Below, in pieces: positions 62,112-64,000 of a stretch of 64,000 nucleotides of DNA (its first letter is position 1; the number at the start of each line of letters is the position of its first letter). The notes beneath the pieces are model-generated. The model worked only from the letters and a program-made list of their open reading frames with translations. It did not search any database and was not told the origin of the DNA. Source of the stretch: Qipengyuania nanhaisediminis (GTDB lineage: Bacteria; Pseudomonadota; Alphaproteobacteria; Sphingomonadales; Sphingomonadaceae); NCBI RefSeq assembly GCF_900115585.1, contig NZ_FOWZ01000002.1, positions 310,001-374,000 on the forward strand. Reading direction: 5' to 3'. A program made the translations under genes and the position numbers.

Positions 62112-63752
62112 TCAGAAATCGTAGCGCAGGCCGAGAAGCGCGGTTGCCGCGCGAATATCCGTCTCGCTGAGTTCGGAATCAACGGCATAGATGGAAATCG
62201 CCGCACGTGCGGAAAGGTTTTGCCAGATCGACTGGTAGTAGGAGGCGGAACTTCCGTAGGAGAAGGTATCGCCGAATTCGCCAACACCGCTGTCGAACCA
62301 GCTGCCGAAGGTGTTCACGCTGAAACTGCCTTCCCAGATAGGTCCGCTGACCCCGGCGGTTACGTAATAGGTCTCGTCCACCACATCGTTCGCCGCAGCC
62401 AGCACGGTGCCCTGCGCGGCGATGAATTTGCGATTGTCGTATCCGGCAGCGATCCCGGCGATCATCAGCCCGACGCGGTGCGAGTAACTGGCGACCGCCC
62501 CGCGTCCGCGGAACACCGAAGAGCGGACCGAGCCGAGCAGGCCGGCAAGGCAATTGCTGCCCACCGTAGGACTGGTGCAGCCGGTGATATCGCCCGAAAC
62601 GGGATCGCGCAGCACATCGAAATCGGTCGGAAGCGCGGCCAGCGCATCGTTCACGCGCCCGCCGAAACCCTGCAGCGAATCGTAAACACCTACGGACACG
62701 TTGGACCTGCTGTTCGGCTGCCAGTTGAAACTACCGTAGAAGGTATCGCTGTCATAGCGACGGCCGAAACTGGCTTGCAGCTGCGTGCGGCTGCTGGGGC
62801 GCCAGATAACGCCGACATCCCAGATGAGGCCGTCGGCCTCGTAGGCGATGCGACGGGGGCTGCCTTCGTCGACCAGGTAGCGGCCGTTCGAACCGATAAC
62901 CGGATTGCCATCGCCATCGCGCACCGCATCTCGCGACGAGACCTCGACATCTTCAACGCCGGCACCGGCCACGATCGCGAGCGTGCGCGAAACCGGAATG
63001 GTTACGTCGCCGCGCACGAAGGCATCCCTCACCCGCTGGTCGAGATTGTCGATATCTTCCTGGTAGAAGCCTGCGCCCACTCCCACGCCGACAGGGAAAG
63101 GCATTCCCGGCGAGGTTGCCGCACGCACCATTGCGGAGTGAGAGACGCTCTCATCGAACAGATCGACTTCGTCGCCCTGCAATGTCACGAAATCCGGACC
63201 GTCGATCCGGGTATAGCCGATGCGGTAATTCGCATCGATCTGAACATCCTCCACGCGCGTCGTCAGCGTAGGTCCTGCATAGAGCGAATAGGTCTTAGTG
63301 GTCGTGTCGTCGTCGCCGATAATCGGGGCAATAACGGACCCGCCCGCCCCGGCCGTGCGCGTCCGACTGGCTAGAGCGCCCGCCTCGACCTGAAGGGTGC
63401 GCGGGATGATGGCCGTATAGGCGCGCGCGATCCCGGTAATGCGGTCCGTATCGCGGGCATTGTCATCCCAGGCGAAATTACGCTCGTAGCGCACAGAGAC
63501 GGCAGCCCCACTGTTCCGTCCGCGCAGTTGGGCGTCCACACCGGCAGCGACCTGCGTGTAAGTGACGACATCGTCGCCCGGCGACATTTGCCACGTGAAA
63601 ATCTGCGAGGCTTCGATGTAGGGATCGATCCGTGTCCGCTCGACCGCGCCCGAGCGTTCTTCCTCGCGCTCGCCATTGCCATAGCCCTGTGCAGCCGCAG
63701 GGGCCGCACACAGCGCAAGCACTGTCGCAAGAAGAGCGAAGAGGCGGGTCAC
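62112..63752 (-). CDS. XrtA-system outer-membrane beta-barrel protein
   Basis: The protein of about 546 residues has a signal peptide (LLATVLALCAAPAAAQ, cleavage near residue 22), a short polar N-terminus, and long stretches of alternating hydrophobic strands up to a C-terminal phenylalanine (LLGLRYDF), the mark of an outer-membrane beta-barrel. It corresponds to the TIGR03016-like PEP-CTERM-linked outer-membrane family, probably a polysaccharide export porin. Start is GTG 63752; a longer in-frame reading would cross the kinase gene end. The kinase gene is four bases upstream. Confidence 0.9.
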   Translation of the reverse strand: MTRLFALLATVLALCAAPAAAQGYGNGEREEERSGAVERTRIDPYIEASQIFTWQMSPGDDVVTYTQVAAGVDAQLRGRNSGAAVSVRYERNFAWDDNARDTDRITGIARAYTAIIPRTLQVEAGALASRTRTAGAGGSVIAPIIGDDDTTTKTYSLYAGPTLTTRVEDVQIDANYRIGYTRIDGPDFVTLQGDEVDLFDESVSHSAMVRAATSPGMPFPVGVGVGAGFYQEDIDNLDQRVRDAFVRGDVTIPVSRTLAIVAGAGVEDVEVSSRDAVRDGDGNPVIGSNGRYLVDEGSPRRIAYEADGLIWDVGVIWRPSSRTQLQASFGRRYDSDTFYGSFNWQPNSRSNVSVGVYDSLQGFGGRVNDALAALPTDFDVLRDPVSGDITGCTSPTVGSNCLAGLLGSVRSSVFRGRGAVASYSHRVGLMIAGIAAGYDNRKFIAAQGTVLAAANDVVDETYYVTAGVSGPIWEGSFSVNTFGSWFDSGVGEFGDTFSYGSSASYYQSIWQNLSARAAISIYAVDSELSETDIRAATALLGLRYDF

Positions 63753-63756
63753 GCCT

Positions 63757-64000
63757 TTAATCCCCGTACCCGTAATAGCTACCGAACTTGCGGCCGCTCG
63801 GGCTGAACGTGGCATCGTTCAGCAAGAGGCGGATGTCGGGACACGCCGAAAGCAGGTCGATCGCATCTTCGAGCGCAACCTGGCCGGTCACGTCGGCGCG
63901 GGCGACCAGCAGCGCCTGACCGACGTGCTTCGCCAGCTCGCTCGCAGGCGTCGCCGCCAGTGCCGGCGGGCTGTCGAAAACGATCATGCGGTTCGGTGTA
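63757..64000 (-). CDS. XrtA-system tyrosine autokinase, C-terminal fragment
   Basis: This is the last part of a CpsD/EpsB-type tyrosine autokinase; the N-terminus lies beyond the right edge. The fragment begins before RMIVFDSPPALAATP, the Walker-B-like region of this P-loop family, and ends in a tyrosine cluster (GSYYGYGD) that is autophosphorylated in related kinases to control chain length and assembly of exopolysaccharide. The gene is first in this window of the leftward XrtA operon. Confidence 0.9.
   Translation of the reverse strand, partial: TPNRMIVFDSPPALAATPASELAKHVGQALLVARADVTGQVALEDAIDLLSACPDIRLLLNDATFSPSGRKFGSYYGYGD

Noticed and set aside
1-64000. tRNA, rRNA, CRISPR array, transposase or phage genes
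   Set aside because: None recognised by eye in either strand; the few gaps are short and show no such structure.

Overview
The window is a stretch of alphaproteobacterial chromosome, most likely from the Sphingomonadales and plausibly the Erythrobacteraceae. Family level is inference. The base composition is GC-rich. The lexA promoter carries the alphaproteobacterial SOS operator GTTC-N7-GTTC. The block nuoA-N, birA, coaX, rnj, DUF1467 has the usual alphaproteobacterial order. RNase E has the long charged insertion in its S1 domain that is typical of the class, and the right end is an exosortase A (XrtA) exopolysaccharide locus of the sphingomonad kind. I saw no rRNA, tRNA, CRISPR array, insertion sequence or phage gene. 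Almost all of the sequence is tightly packed coding DNA with many ATGA, GTGA and TGATG overlaps.

Layout. (1) 1-6558: end of trpC, moaC, SOS-regulated lexA, comEC on the minus strand, gltX and gltA. (2) 6610-13260: a poorly characterised block. It has a histidine-kinase-like protein whose phosphoacceptor histidine position is proline, a coupled protein of unknown function, a nucleotidyltransferase-like membrane protein, a tiny Hpt-like protein whose histidine position is glutamate, and a divergent 875-residue membrane coiled-coil protein built like the polarity factor TipN. (3) 13265-32043, all minus strand: the 14-subunit complex I operon, followed downstream by birA, coaX, RNase J and DUF1467. 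Three non-nuo genes are embedded in the nuo operon: a lipoprotein between nuoC and nuoD, a 47-residue membrane peptide between nuoE and nuoF, and a 63-residue membrane protein between nuoG and nuoH. Each is coupled by overlapping start and stop codons.

(4) 32246-41000: metabolic and envelope genes: aldehyde dehydrogenase, thiolase with a coupled lipoprotein, SH3-domain protein, D-2-hydroxyacid dehydrogenase, DUF4440 protein, nitronate-monooxygenase-like flavoprotein, a methyltransferase with a lipoprotein signal, and prfB. (5) 41024-47633: penicillin-binding protein 1A and an amidase on the minus strand, divergent from RNase E. (6) 47682-52354: a methyltransferase, then nucleotidyltransferase, flippase, glycerophosphotransferase-like protein and HAD phosphatase, which together look like a small phosphopolyol or glycan pathway. 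(7) 52476-54842: sdhB, thioesterase and zapE in one coupled operon. (8) 54839-64000, minus strand: XrtA-linked amidotransferase, exosortase A, glycosyltransferase, FemAB-like protein, polysaccharide deacetylase, ATPase, outer-membrane protein and the end of a tyrosine autokinase. Together these would make an exopolysaccharide and sort PEP-CTERM proteins to the surface.

The best candidates for undescribed biology are the degenerate phosphorelay proteins next to the TipN-like gene, the extra small genes in the complex I operon, the predicted lipid-anchored methyltransferase, and the phosphopolyol-like cluster. All annotation is by eye; no searches were run.
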